From assembly GCA_003222935.1 (NCBI GenBank), contig QHXL01000246.1:1-5840 (forward strand): 5,840 nt of DNA, in the 5' to 3' direction. Shown in pieces: positions 1 through 5,377 of the stretch (its first letter is position 1; each line of letters opens with the position of its first letter). The translations under genes and the position numbers were made by a program. The notes beneath the pieces are model-generated. The model saw only the letters and a program-made list of their open reading frames with translations, was not told where the DNA came from and searched no databases. The DNA comes from Acidobacteriota bacterium (GTDB taxonomy: Bacteria > Acidobacteriota > Blastocatellia > Pyrinomonadales > Pyrinomonadaceae).

Positions 1-118
1 TAACGATGGTGCCATCCGCCTTGCGCACCGCAATCGCGTATGCATTCGGGGTGCGCATCATTACGCCTTCGATAACCGCCTGGCCACCTACAATCAAGTC
101 TCGTTCTGGTGTGCTCAT
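1..118 (-). CDS. DUF1385 (YqhQ-like) membrane protein, N-terminal part, cut by window edge
   Basis: Only the first 39 codons are present; the gene continues past the left edge. Reading the - strand from the ATG at 118, the protein begins [20 protein letters not shown] and goes on through [19 protein letters not shown]. The [12 protein letters not shown] stretch is the hallmark N-terminus of the DUF1385/YqhQ family, and the AIAVRK-x-DG segment after it also fits. Family members are predicted integral membrane proteins of unknown biochemical role. In many Firmicutes and other phyla the gene sits just after rpmE and before prmC/prfA, and here it does follow rpmE on the same strand, after a 202-nt gap. 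No clear Shine-Dalgarno motif is visible before this ATG. Identification rests on the motif plus gene order; nothing can be said about the missing membrane domain. Confidence 0.88.
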   Translation of the reverse strand, partial: MSTPERDLIVGGQAVIEGVMMRTPNAYAIAVRKADGTIV

Positions 119-199
119 ATATAAAAAGGACAGGCTCGATGCCTGAGGCTCAAATTCCGACCTACCGCGTCACAAAGAATACCAAAATCGCGCAAACAC

Positions 200-273
200 T
201 AACGCCGGCATTTATTGTTAGTCGCATGGGATTCGTAAACCAGTAGCGACCGACCAATTGGATGCCGGCGTTA
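200..273. repeat. 12-bp perfect inverted repeat in the rpmE-DUF1385 gap
   Basis: TAACGCCGGCAT (200-211) is the exact reverse complement of ATGCCGGCGTTA (262-273). Inside the 50-nt loop, GTCGC (221-225) can pair with GCGAC (246-250), giving a two-tier stem. It lies between rpmE and the DUF1385 gene, so it would be in any joint transcript. No run of U follows on either strand, so it is not a typical intrinsic terminator. A processing or attenuation structure, or a decayed repeat, are possible readings. Confidence 0.6.
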
Positions 274-320
274 AATAGATTGTTTGGCTAGTGTCTGTTC
301 CGCAAAGGAATAAAGGCTCT

Positions 321-548
321 TTACTGTGCGTTTGCCTCTTCAGCAGGCTTCTTGCCATAGCGCTTATTGAAGCGGTCGACGCGTCCGGCAGTATCAACAA
401 GTTTCTGTTTTCCCGTGAAAAACGGGTGACATGCCGAGCAAATTTCCACATGAAGGTCGCCCTTTTTGGTCGAGCGGGTCTTGAAAGTTTCGCCACAAGC
501 GCAGGTGACACTGATTTCGGTGTATTCCGGGTGAATTCCTGGTTTCAT
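321..548 (-). CDS. rpmE: 50S ribosomal protein L31 (zinc-binding type)
   Basis: A 75-aa protein of normal length for bL31, a small protein of the large ribosomal subunit that contributes to an intersubunit bridge near the central protuberance. It matches the family across its length: MKPGIHPEY at the N-terminus, the core HPFFTGKQK, and the C-terminal [11 protein letters not shown]. Four cysteines at residues 16, 18, 37 and 40 (CAC and CSAC) are the zinc ligands of the C+ form, so this is not the zinc-independent paralogue induced in zinc starvation. The ATG at 548 is preceded at 8 nt by GAGAG, a modest ribosome binding site, and an in-frame start further upstream is not needed. It is the first gene of a - strand unit whose next gene is the DUF1385 protein, and it is divergent from the complex I operon. 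The C-terminal [10 protein letters not shown] tail is variable in the family. Confidence 0.98.
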   Translation of the reverse strand: MKPGIHPEYTEISVTCACGETFKTRSTKKGDLHVEICSACHPFFTGKQKLVDTAGRVDRFNKRYGKKPAEEANAQ

Positions 549-575
549 TACTTATTCTCTCGTTCGTCCGTATAG

Positions 576-591
576 GCGGCGCAAATGCCGC
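576..591 (-). promoter_or_regulatory. Small hairpin in the rpmE 5' leader
   Basis: GCGGC (576-580) and GCCGC (587-591) form a 5-bp GC-only stem with a 6-nt loop. It falls in the roughly 50-nt untranslated leader expected from the promoter at 607-636. Leaders of ribosomal protein genes are often sites of autoregulation, including for L31 in some bacteria, but this stem does not match a leader class I can name. It may be chance. Confidence 0.3.
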
Positions 592-606
592 AATTTCAAA
601 CGGGTT

Positions 607-636
607 ATGATAGGGGCCTCTGTGTAATATCGTCAA
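607..636 (-). promoter_or_regulatory. Sigma70-type promoter for rpmE
   Basis: On the - strand, TTGACG (631-636) and TATCAT (607-612) are separated by 18 nt; each matches the consensus hexamer at five of six positions. Initiation would fall near 600, leaving a leader of about 50 nt before the rpmE ATG at 548. This is the best -35/-10 pair upstream of rpmE and is correctly placed and oriented. It is a sequence prediction only. Confidence 0.65.
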
Positions 637-920
637 GCCGAGCAGGATTTTGGACATGTTTATTGCGGAAATGCTCTGATCGGGACCCAAACCGTCAGAA
701 TTTCGATCTGACTCACCATCCCTATGATTAGCCAAAGCATCCGGGATTACCCATCCAGGGGCTCCATGCCCCAATGTTATCAGTTGCCCAACTCCCTGCA
801 CCGAACCTGGATCCCAGCCTTTTGATTCCGACACCGCCAGGATTTCGAAGTGTACTGATCTGAAATCTTCTTCGGGTAGTCAAGCTAACAACTTTCTTGT
901 GCTCAACAAGCAGTTGTCTT
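637..920. other. Intergenic stretch with no recognisable gene
   Basis: This part of the gap between rpmE and nuoC shows no protein I recognise in any frame. An open frame does run through much of it on the - strand, continuing into rpmE in another phase, but its conceptual protein has no family-like motifs. The only structure seen is a short GGGGC/GCCCC stem (758-762 with 768-772, 5-nt loop), which is not followed by a T-run on either strand. Confidence 0.5.
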
Positions 921-1078
921 CACTCCGAAGGAGTGCAATGTTTATAGTAAAGAACGGCTTGATAAGTCTTCGCTCTGCTACGAGCGATATGTCTCCGGTG
1001 CGGAACATCGCACTCCTAAAGGAGTGCCGGCTCCTAAGCGACTCTTCATCTATAAACATGTCACTCCTGCGGGAGTGA
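921..1078. repeat. REP-like cluster of three CACTCC/GGAGTG hairpins
   Basis: Three small palindromes share the same stem: CACTCC-GAA-GGAGTG (921-935), GCACTCC-TAAA-GGAGTGC (1010-1027) and TCACTCC-TGCG-GGAGTGA (1061-1078). The first is followed by ATGTTTATAG (938-947), and the third is preceded by its exact reverse complement CTATAAACAT (1050-1059), so the outer two units face each other as in bacterial interspersed mosaic elements. A further stem, TCGCTC/GAGCGA (970-975 with 982-987), lies between them. Same stem with differing loops is typical of dispersed REP families mobilised by RAYT transposases; no RAYT gene is seen here. The open frame on the - strand through this block is a by-product of the repeats. 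Confidence 0.75.
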
Positions 1079-1199
1079 AGAAAGGTCTCCGCGACCATTA
1101 GAAGGCGCATCGTTATTCGGAGAAGACGTACAGTCCCAGTAAGAACTAGCGCACTCAGTTATCAATTTTTTTGTCTTCGCAACTCAAAAAATAAGTCTG

Positions 1200-1228
1200 T
1201 TGACACGATCTAAATCGCATGCTTAAAT
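1200..1228 (+). promoter_or_regulatory. Candidate sigma70-type promoter of the nuo operon
   Basis: TTGACA (1200-1205) is a perfect -35 hexamer, followed after 17 nt by TTAAAT (1223-1228), a four-of-six match to the -10. An A-tract at 1186-1191 lies just upstream of the -35, where an UP element would be expected. Initiation near 1235 would give a leader of about 125 nt before nuoC. The heptamer TAAATCG occurs twice (1211-1217 and 1224-1230), overlapping the spacer and -10; it could be an operator half-site pair, but this is speculative. Confidence 0.55.
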
Positions 1229-1345
1229 CGATTTTCGCCGTCCTTCTGTAATATTAGTAACACTAAGCATCATCAAGTTTAGCGTGAATATCTGTTTCAA
1301 GACCGACAGGTAGACGCGAACGTTAGCGAAGTGTAAGTCTAGACC

Positions 1346-1356
1346 ACCCTCAGGGT
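1346..1356 (+). promoter_or_regulatory. nuoC ribosome binding site inside a small palindrome
   Basis: AGGG (1352-1355) lies 5 nt before the nuoC ATG and is the only Shine-Dalgarno-like motif there. It is the right half of ACCCT-C-AGGGT (1346-1356), so in RNA the site could be held in a short stem. With a minimum 3-nt loop only four base pairs remain, so any masking would be weak. Confidence 0.35.
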
Positions 1357-1360
1357 ATCT

Positions 1361-2236
1361 ATGGCAGAAGACACGAAGCAGCCTGGTTCTGAAGAGCCTA
1401 AGACGCCGGACGCGTCTGGCTCTGACTCGTCCGGCACACCCCCGCCATCTTCAATCCCTTCCGCTGGTGAACTTGCCGGTGCCGACGCCGAAAAAGCTGC
1501 GATGGTCGAGCAGGCGAAGTCGCGCGTGGCAGCTGTGAAAGAATCCCTCGCAGCTCCTGCTGGAGGCGCGCCCAAACCTCCCGTTAAGAAAAAAGAGGAA
1601 GGCCCAAAACCAACCGACGCCAGCTCTCATCCACTCGTTAAGAAACTCAAGTCGAAGTTTGAGGGTGCTATTGGCGACGCTTCCGAGTTTGTCGGACAGT
1701 TATCGATCAAAGTTGATGGTGAGCAGATTGTGGCGATCTGCACCTTTTTGAGAGATGACAAAGAGTTGTCCTTTGATTATTTGTCAGACCTCACCTGCGT
1801 TCATTATCCCGAAAACAAAACGGCTCCTTTCGAAGTTGTCTATAACCTCTATTCGATTCCAGCAAATGAACGTGTTCGATTGAAAGTTCAGACTAACGAC
1901 GATGGAATCGAAAGCGTTACCAGTGTGTGGCCCGCCGCGAACTGGCCTGAACGAGAAGTGTTTGATCTGTTTGGAGTGCGATTTGGAAATCACCCGGATC
2001 TTCGACGTTTGCTGTTGCCTCCCGATTGGGAAGGACATCCCCTGCGGAAAGATTTTCCACTCGAGTTTGTCGAGAATGCCTGGACAGAAAAGCATTTGCC
2101 TGAAATGACCGAAGTGCAGGTCGAGCAGCTCCAGCAACGACGCGCTTACGGTCTGGAGATTTTATCAGTGCCTCAAGAGCGAATGATGAGAGACATCTTT
2201 CGTGGAGGCAAAGAGGTGATGACTAAGGATAAGTGA
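1361..2236 (+). CDS. nuoC: NADH-quinone oxidoreductase subunit C (30 kDa subunit) with disordered N-terminal extension
   Basis: NuoC is a structural subunit of the complex I peripheral arm; it carries no redox centre and packs against NuoD and NuoI near the quinone site. The 30-kDa-subunit signature is complete at residues 197-218: EREVFDLFGVRF, H211, then R-R-L-L. It is followed by GHPLRKDFPL (225-234), also conserved. The conserved domain covers about residues 91-270. Residues 1-90 are low complexity, rich in Pro, Ala, Ser, Lys and Asp, with a short helical-looking stretch at 41-65, and have no counterpart in compact NuoC proteins. The protein is 291 aa against about 200 for many homologues. 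An in-frame TAG at 1340-1342 rules out a start further upstream. Met48 is the only obvious alternative, but AGGG before 1361 favours the longer form. It is separate from NuoD, unlike the fused NuoCD of E. coli. First nuo gene of the operon seen here. Confidence 0.97.
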   Translation: MAEDTKQPGSEEPKTPDASGSDSSGTPPPSSIPSAGELAGADAEKAAMVEQAKSRVAAVKESLAAPAGGAPKPPVKKKEEGPKPTDASSHPLVKKLKSKFEGAIGDASEFVGQLSIKVDGEQIVAICTFLRDDKELSFDYLSDLTCVHYPENKTAPFEVVYNLYSIPANERVRLKVQTNDDGIESVTSVWPAANWPEREVFDLFGVRFGNHPDLRRLLLPPDWEGHPLRKDFPLEFVENAWTEKHLPEMTEVQVEQLQQRRAYGLEILSVPQERMMRDIFRGGKEVMTKDK

Positions 2237-2244
2237 TTTTAGTG

Positions 2245-2321
2245 CTTGGATCTTCGTGCTTGGTTCTCAAGTCGAACGTTTAGTTAAGCGTCAAAGATCA
2301 AAGTACAAAGCGCAAAGATCC
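2245..2321 (+). repeat. Heptad repeat pair (CTTNGNN / CAAAGNN) between nuoC and the small ORF
   Basis: The 96-nt gap holds two opposed arrays with a 7-nt period. The left arm is CTTGGAT, CTTCGTG, CTTGGTT (2245-2265). The right arm is CAAAGAT, CAAAGTA, CAAAGCG, CAAAGAT (2292-2319). GGATCTT (2248-2254) is the exact complement of AAGATCC (2315-2321), and the pairing continues inward with mismatches, so the transcript can form a long imperfect hairpin. The same design recurs before nuoI, and the right-arm motif alone recurs before nuoD. Since 7 is not a multiple of 3, this is not coding periodicity. Confidence 0.8.
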
Positions 2322-2332
2322 TCTTTCTTAAA

Positions 2333-2593
2333 ATGACTCCCAAAGAGATCGCAGCCCATTACGAAGCAAAAGTCTTCGACTCTCCCGACGCGGCGGAGGT
2401 GGCCGGGTTTGTCCTGGGTGAATCACATGCACCGCGGAATGTTTGGAACAAGGCAAGTGCAGCAAGCTCGATAGTGTTGAAACTCGTTGAGAAGAAGGCG
2501 AGTGGTGAAGCCGAAGAGATAGGAATAGTAATCGAGCCCTGGCGCGTCACTGGATGCTACAAGCCACACCCAGTTGCAGAGCCGGCGGCTTAA
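2333..2593 (+). CDS. Unrecognised 86-aa protein encoded between nuoC and nuoD
   Basis: I do not recognise this protein. It is 86 aa, soluble-looking and slightly acidic to neutral: no membrane segment, no signal peptide, no metal-binding motif and a single cysteine (C75). The N-terminal part (MTPKEIAAHYEAKVF, then DAAEVAGFVLGES) looks helical. The middle (SSIVLKLVEKKASGEAEEIGIVIEPW) alternates helix and strand, and the tail ends in PHPVAEPAA. It closes with two stop codons in tandem, TAA TAA. It lies on the same strand as its neighbours, 96 nt after nuoC and 42 nt before nuoD, so it is almost certainly co-transcribed with complex I genes. No Shine-Dalgarno is seen; heptad repeats end just before the ATG. 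By position it might be an accessory subunit or assembly factor, but nothing in the sequence proves a function. A chance ORF is less likely given its base composition and tidy fit in the operon. Confidence 0.7.
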   Translation: MTPKEIAAHYEAKVFDSPDAAEVAGFVLGESHAPRNVWNKASAASSIVLKLVEKKASGEAEEIGIVIEPWRVTGCYKPHPVAEPAA

Positions 2594-2599
2594 TAAGAA

Positions 2600-2634
2600 C
2601 AAAGTTCGTAGCACAAAGAACAAAGCTCAGCGTT
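2600..2634 (+). repeat. Heptad array (CAAAGNN) immediately before nuoD
   Basis: Five 7-nt units in register: CAAAGTT, CGTAGCA, CAAAGAA, CAAAGCT, CAGCGTT, of which three keep the CAAAG core. They occupy nearly the whole 42-nt gap before nuoD, and the ATG follows one base after the last unit, as it also does at nuoI. Unlike the other two arrays there is no opposed CTTNG arm here. No Shine-Dalgarno motif is visible in the gap. Confidence 0.7.
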
Positions 2635-2635
2635 T

Positions 2636-3769
2636 ATGCACCAGGTCGAAATCGCAACAACCCAGGAGACATTGCTCGACAGCCCCGAGATGGTGCTGAA
2701 CATGGGCCCGCAACATCCGTCGACTCACGGAGTGTTGCGCGTAATCTTAAGGCTTGACGGCGAAACCGTTATCGATCTCGACTGCGACATCGGGTACCTC
2801 CATCGTGGAATGGAAAAGATTGCCGAGAACCGCATGTACACGATGATCGCGCCCTACTGGGATCGGCTCGACTACATCGCGGCAGTCTCAAACGGTCTTG
2901 TCTGGGTCGAGACGGTCGAGCAGGTAATGGGACTCGTGGTCCCGCCCCGCGCACATTATCTGCGCACGATTCTAACTGAGTTGAATCGCATCGCTTCACA
3001 CTTGCTCTGGCTCGCAACACACGCACTCGACATCGGGGCCATCACCGTGTTGCTTTGGGCGCTTCGTGAGCGTGAAGAGATTTTGAAGATTTTTGAACGA
3101 CAGTTTGGCGCCCGACTAACTTGTCATGCGTGGCGCGTCGGTGGTTTGCCCAACGATGCATATGACGACTTTGATAAAGACGTTCGCCAGTTCACCCGCA
3201 TCTTTCCGATGCGACTCGACGAGTATGAAACTGTGCTTTCGGAAAATCGAATCTGGCTGAGTCGCACCGTTGGTATTGGCGTTATCTCTGGTCCAGAGGC
3301 GATTGCGATCGGTTTGTCTGGTCCCGCGCTACGAGGGTCGGGTGTGGCCTGGGATATTCGTAAGTCGCGGCCTTATGCCGCCTATGCCGATCTTGATTTC
3401 GATGTCCCACTTGGTGAGAACGGTGACACTTACGATCGCTACCTCGTTCGACTTGAAGAGATGCGGCAGTCGCGGCGAATTATCGATCAAGCACTCGATA
3501 AACTGCCCGACGGTCCGGTCGTCGCGAAGTTGCCGAAAATTGTGAAGCCGCCGGTGGGTGACTATTACCATTCGATTGAAGGACCCAAAGGCGAGATAGG
3601 TTGTTACCTGGTATCAGACGGAAGTGCGCAACCATACAGAGTCAGGGTTCGACCGCCTTCATTCATAAACCTCCAGGCGCTCAGACAGATGTGTGTCGGT
3701 CACCTCGTCGCTGACGTTGTGGCAATCATCGGCACCCTGGATATCGTCCTTGGCGAAATTGATCGCTAA
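2636..3769 (+). CDS. nuoD: NADH-quinone oxidoreductase subunit D (49 kDa subunit)
   Basis: NuoD forms, with NuoB and NuoH, the pocket where quinone is reduced by the terminal iron-sulfur cluster; it is related to the large subunit of [NiFe] hydrogenases but lacks the metal site. The quinone-binding loop GPQHPSTHG is at residues 24-32. By spacing, H31 and Y80 (in RLDY) correspond to the His/Tyr pair that contacts the quinone head group in Thermus Nqo4 (49 residues apart in both). The 49-kDa signature [12 protein letters not shown] is at 55-66. The middle region has [16 protein letters not shown], and the protein ends [12 protein letters not shown], the expected family terminus. At 377 aa it is on the short side of normal, because the N-terminus begins only about 20 residues before the quinone loop. 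The ATG at 2636 follows a heptad array and has no clear Shine-Dalgarno. No frameshift or missing key residue is seen. Confidence 0.98.
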   Translation: MHQVEIATTQETLLDSPEMVLNMGPQHPSTHGVLRVILRLDGETVIDLDCDIGYLHRGMEKIAENRMYTMIAPYWDRLDYIAAVSNGLVWVETVEQVMGLVVPPRAHYLRTILTELNRIASHLLWLATHALDIGAITVLLWALREREEILKIFERQFGARLTCHAWRVGGLPNDAYDDFDKDVRQFTRIFPMRLDEYETVLSENRIWLSRTVGIGVISGPEAIAIGLSGPALRGSGVAWDIRKSRPYAAYADLDFDVPLGENGDTYDRYLVRLEEMRQSRRIIDQALDKLPDGPVVAKLPKIVKPPVGDYYHSIEGPKGEIGCYLVSDGSAQPYRVRVRPPSFINLQALRQMCVGHLVADVVAIIGTLDIVLGEIDR

Positions 3770-3805
3770 ATGTCCGAGCCCTAATGTCCGATAAACTTTA
3801 GTTTG

Positions 3806-3868
3806 TCGTGATGTTAGCTAGAAGGCCTCTGGTGGTGATCCCGACAAACTAAAGTTCGTCGGACATTT
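3806..3868 (+). repeat. 63-bp direct repeat, copy A
   Basis: First of two direct copies 73 bp apart, matching copy B (3879-3941) at 60 of 63 positions; differences are at 3841, 3857 and 3858. It contains TAGCTA and AGGCCT palindromes in the centre, and GTCG/CGAC ends that let each unit fold on itself. A 10-nt spacer (3869-3878) holding AAGAAGCTTC-like sequence separates the copies. Confidence 0.9.
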
Positions 3869-3878
3869 AAGAAGCTTC

Positions 3879-3941
3879 TCGTGATGTTAGCTAGAAGGCC
3901 TCTGGTGGTGATCGCGACAAACTAAAGTTTATCGGACATTT
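3879..3941 (+). repeat. 63-bp direct repeat, copy B
   Basis: Second copy of the unit at 3806-3868. Its right arm is the perfect partner of the left arm at 3783-3808, whereas copy A differs from that arm at two positions. The most economical reading is an original hairpin element formed by the left arm and copy B, with copy A produced by internal duplication followed by three substitutions; the reverse order is also possible. Confidence 0.9.
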
Positions 3942-3982
3942 GGGAGTTTATCGGACATTTGCGCTCGGACATTGAATAGAAC

Positions 3983-5284
3983 ATGCTGCTACTGGCCCCA
4001 GTAAATCTACTAAACGATCTGTTGCTGAAGTTCTTCGGCGCTGAAACGGTCAATCATGTGGTCTGGCCTTTGATCCAGATTGGTCTCGTGGTTTCGCTCG
4101 TCGCTTTCTGGGTTGCCTACGCGACATATCTGGAGCGCAAGATTTCAGCATTCATGCAGGCGCGACTTGGCCCAATGCGCGTGGGTCCCTATGGGCTTTT
4201 ACAACCAATCGCAGACGGTTTGAAGCTCCTGGTAAAAGAAGACTTCATTCCTGAAAAAGCGGATCGCTGGATATTCTTCTTCGCTCCTTACATCGCGGTC
4301 GCCTCGGCTTTCATCGTCTTTTCAGTTGTGCCCTTCGGTCCTGACTGGGCAACTATATCGGACGTAAACATTGGACTGCTGTTGGTCTTAGCTGTTTCGA
4401 GTGTCGGAGTACTTGCTTTGATCCTGGCGGGCTGGTCGTCAAACTCAAAATACGCTCTGCTCGGTGGTTTGCGTTCAAGCGCACAGATGGTGTCGTACGA
4501 AGTGGCGATGGGATTGTCGTTGATTGGCGCGTTGATGTTTGCGCGAACCCTCTCGCTTTCCGGGATTATTGGTGCGCAAGGCTCCGATTCGATTTGGTAC
4601 GTGGCCTATCAGCCGGTTGGATTTTTGTTGTTCCTGATCAGTGGTATCGCCGAGAACAATCGCGCGCCTTTCGATTTACCCGAGGCTGAGTCTGAACTGG
4701 TCGCCGGATTTCATACTGAATACTCCGGTATGCGCTGGTCGTTATTCTTCATGGCCGAATACGCGGCGATGGTTGTTGTTTCGGCTGTGGCGACGACCGT
4801 GTACCTCGGTGGTTGGTATTTCCCATTTGTTTACAGATTGGACCTGGCTGGCTACCACAATCTGTTCGTAATCGTGAGTTTGCTGGTCTTCCTGGTAAAG
4901 CTTTCACTGATTCTCTATTTCTATTTCTGGTTGCGCTGGACGCTGCCGCGTTTCCGTTACGACCAGTTGATGGATATCGGATGGAAATGGTTAATCCCAT
5001 CAGCGCTCATCAATATCGTGCTAACGGCACTGGCAGTCTTTGTGGTCCAGGCCCTCGATGGTTGGAACGGCATCAACACTATTGAAGCGATGAACCGCGG
5101 ACTGAACTTAACCGCAACTGGTAAAGTGATCATGATCGCCTTCGGCTTGATCGGTCTGGTCGTGACGGGAATGCTTCTTTCACGCATCAACTGGCGGTCA
5201 CACGATTTTAATTTGAAGACACAGCGCAGAAATATTCGACTGGTGAATTTGCCGAAAGGGAAGCCGGCGGTGCCGGTTAACTAG
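3983..5284 (+). CDS. nuoH: NADH-quinone oxidoreductase subunit H (membrane subunit ND1) with C-terminal extension
   Basis: NuoH is the membrane subunit that joins the two arms of complex I, forms the quinone entry channel and begins the chain of charged residues linking quinone reduction to proton pumping. Both family signatures are complete: GLLQPIADGLKLLVKE at residues 71-86 and PFDLPEAESELVAG at 229-242, within the conserved loop from E224 to M250 with acidic residues E224, D231, E234, E236, E238 and E246. Hydrophobic segments lie at roughly 28-48, 97-117, 128-149, 167-186, 208-222, 253-275, 293-315, 335-356 and 381-400. RWTLPRFRYDQLM (318-330) is also conserved. At 433 aa it is about 100 longer than the E. 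coli protein. The excess is mainly the last hydrophobic segment and a basic tail (401-433, with KTQRRNIR). The ATG at 3983 lies 9 nt after the palindromic element, and no strong Shine-Dalgarno precedes it. Confidence 0.98.
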   Translation: MLLLAPVNLLNDLLLKFFGAETVNHVVWPLIQIGLVVSLVAFWVAYATYLERKISAFMQARLGPMRVGPYGLLQPIADGLKLLVKEDFIPEKADRWIFFFAPYIAVASAFIVFSVVPFGPDWATISDVNIGLLLVLAVSSVGVLALILAGWSSNSKYALLGGLRSSAQMVSYEVAMGLSLIGALMFARTLSLSGIIGAQGSDSIWYVAYQPVGFLLFLISGIAENNRAPFDLPEAESELVAGFHTEYSGMRWSLFFMAEYAAMVVVSAVATTVYLGGWYFPFVYRLDLAGYHNLFVIVSLLVFLVKLSLILYFYFWLRWTLPRFRYDQLMDIGWKWLIPSALINIVLTALAVFVVQALDGWNGINTIEAMNRGLNLTATGKVIMIAFGLIGLVVTGMLLSRINWRSHDFNLKTQRRNIRLVNLPKGKPAVPVN

Positions 5285-5286
5285 AG

Positions 5287-5376
5287 CTTGGATCTTAGTG
5301 CTTTGATCTTTGTTCTTAGTCCATTCTGTAAGCACAAAGATCAAAGTACAAAGATCAAAGTACAAAGCACAAACGT
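5287..5376 (+). repeat. Heptad repeat pair (CTTNGNN / CAAAGNN) between nuoH and nuoI
   Basis: The clearest example of the heptad design, filling the 93-nt gap. Left arm: CTTGGAT, CTTAGTG, CTTTGAT, CTTTGTT, CTTAGTC (5287-5321). After a 13-nt centre come CAAAGAT, CAAAGTA, CAAAGAT, CAAAGTA, CAAAGCA, CAAACGT (5335-5376). GTGCTTTGATCTTTG (5298-5312) can pair with CAAAGATCAAAGTAC (5335-5349) over 15 positions with a single G-U. Because the right arm repeats the same 14 nt, it can pair in alternative registers. No T-run follows, so a standard terminator is unlikely. The nuoI ATG comes one base after the last unit. Confidence 0.88.
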
Positions 5377-5377
5377 T

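Larger units (their letters stand above)
3769..3973. repeat. Nested palindromic, MITE-like element filling the nuoD-nuoH gap
   Basis: Almost the entire 213-nt gap is one repetitive element. The outermost arms are AATGTCCGAGC (3769-3779) and its exact complement GCTCGGACATT (3963-3973). Inside lies a perfect 26-bp inverted repeat, 3783-3808 against 3915-3940, with core TGTCCGATAAACTTTAG. The same right arm recurs with two changes at 3842-3867 and, cut short, as AGTTTATCGGACATTTG at 3945-3961, a 17-nt exact direct repeat of 3926-3942. The left boundary touches the nuoD stop codon and the right boundary lies 9 nt before the nuoH ATG. There is no open frame for a transposase, so mobility, if any, would be in trans. 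In RNA the element would form a large stem within the operon transcript. Confidence 0.85.

Noticed and set aside
758..772. GGGGC/GCCCC stem as an intrinsic terminator
   Set aside because: Short stem, no T-run on either strand, and no gene ending nearby.
394..834. 146-codon open frame on the - strand overlapping rpmE in another phase
   Set aside because: It shares most of its 3' part with rpmE out of frame, has no family-like motifs, and covers the rpmE promoter and leader. rpmE is certain, so this is a shadow.
921..1078. Possible CRISPR-like array
   Set aside because: Only three units, about 15-18 bp each, palindromic, in mixed orientation and unequally spaced (89 and 51 bp between starts). 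This fits REP-like hairpins, not a CRISPR array.
880..1110. 76-codon open frame on the - strand
   Set aside because: It is made almost entirely of the CACTCC/GGAGTG hairpin repeats; its repeated residue pattern comes from the repeats and not from a protein fold.
1284..1313. GTG-initiated 9-codon leader peptide upstream of nuoC
   Set aside because: No ribosome binding site, no run of regulatory codons, and such short frames are expected by chance in a 125-nt leader.
4641..5085. Out-of-frame open frames on both strands within nuoH
   Set aside because: nuoH is certain over the whole stretch with intact signatures; these overlapping frames show no motifs and are shadows.
5287..5376. Heptad hairpin as a terminator between nuoH and nuoI
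   Set aside because: The stem is A/T-rich, no T-run follows, and nuoI continues directly in the same operon.
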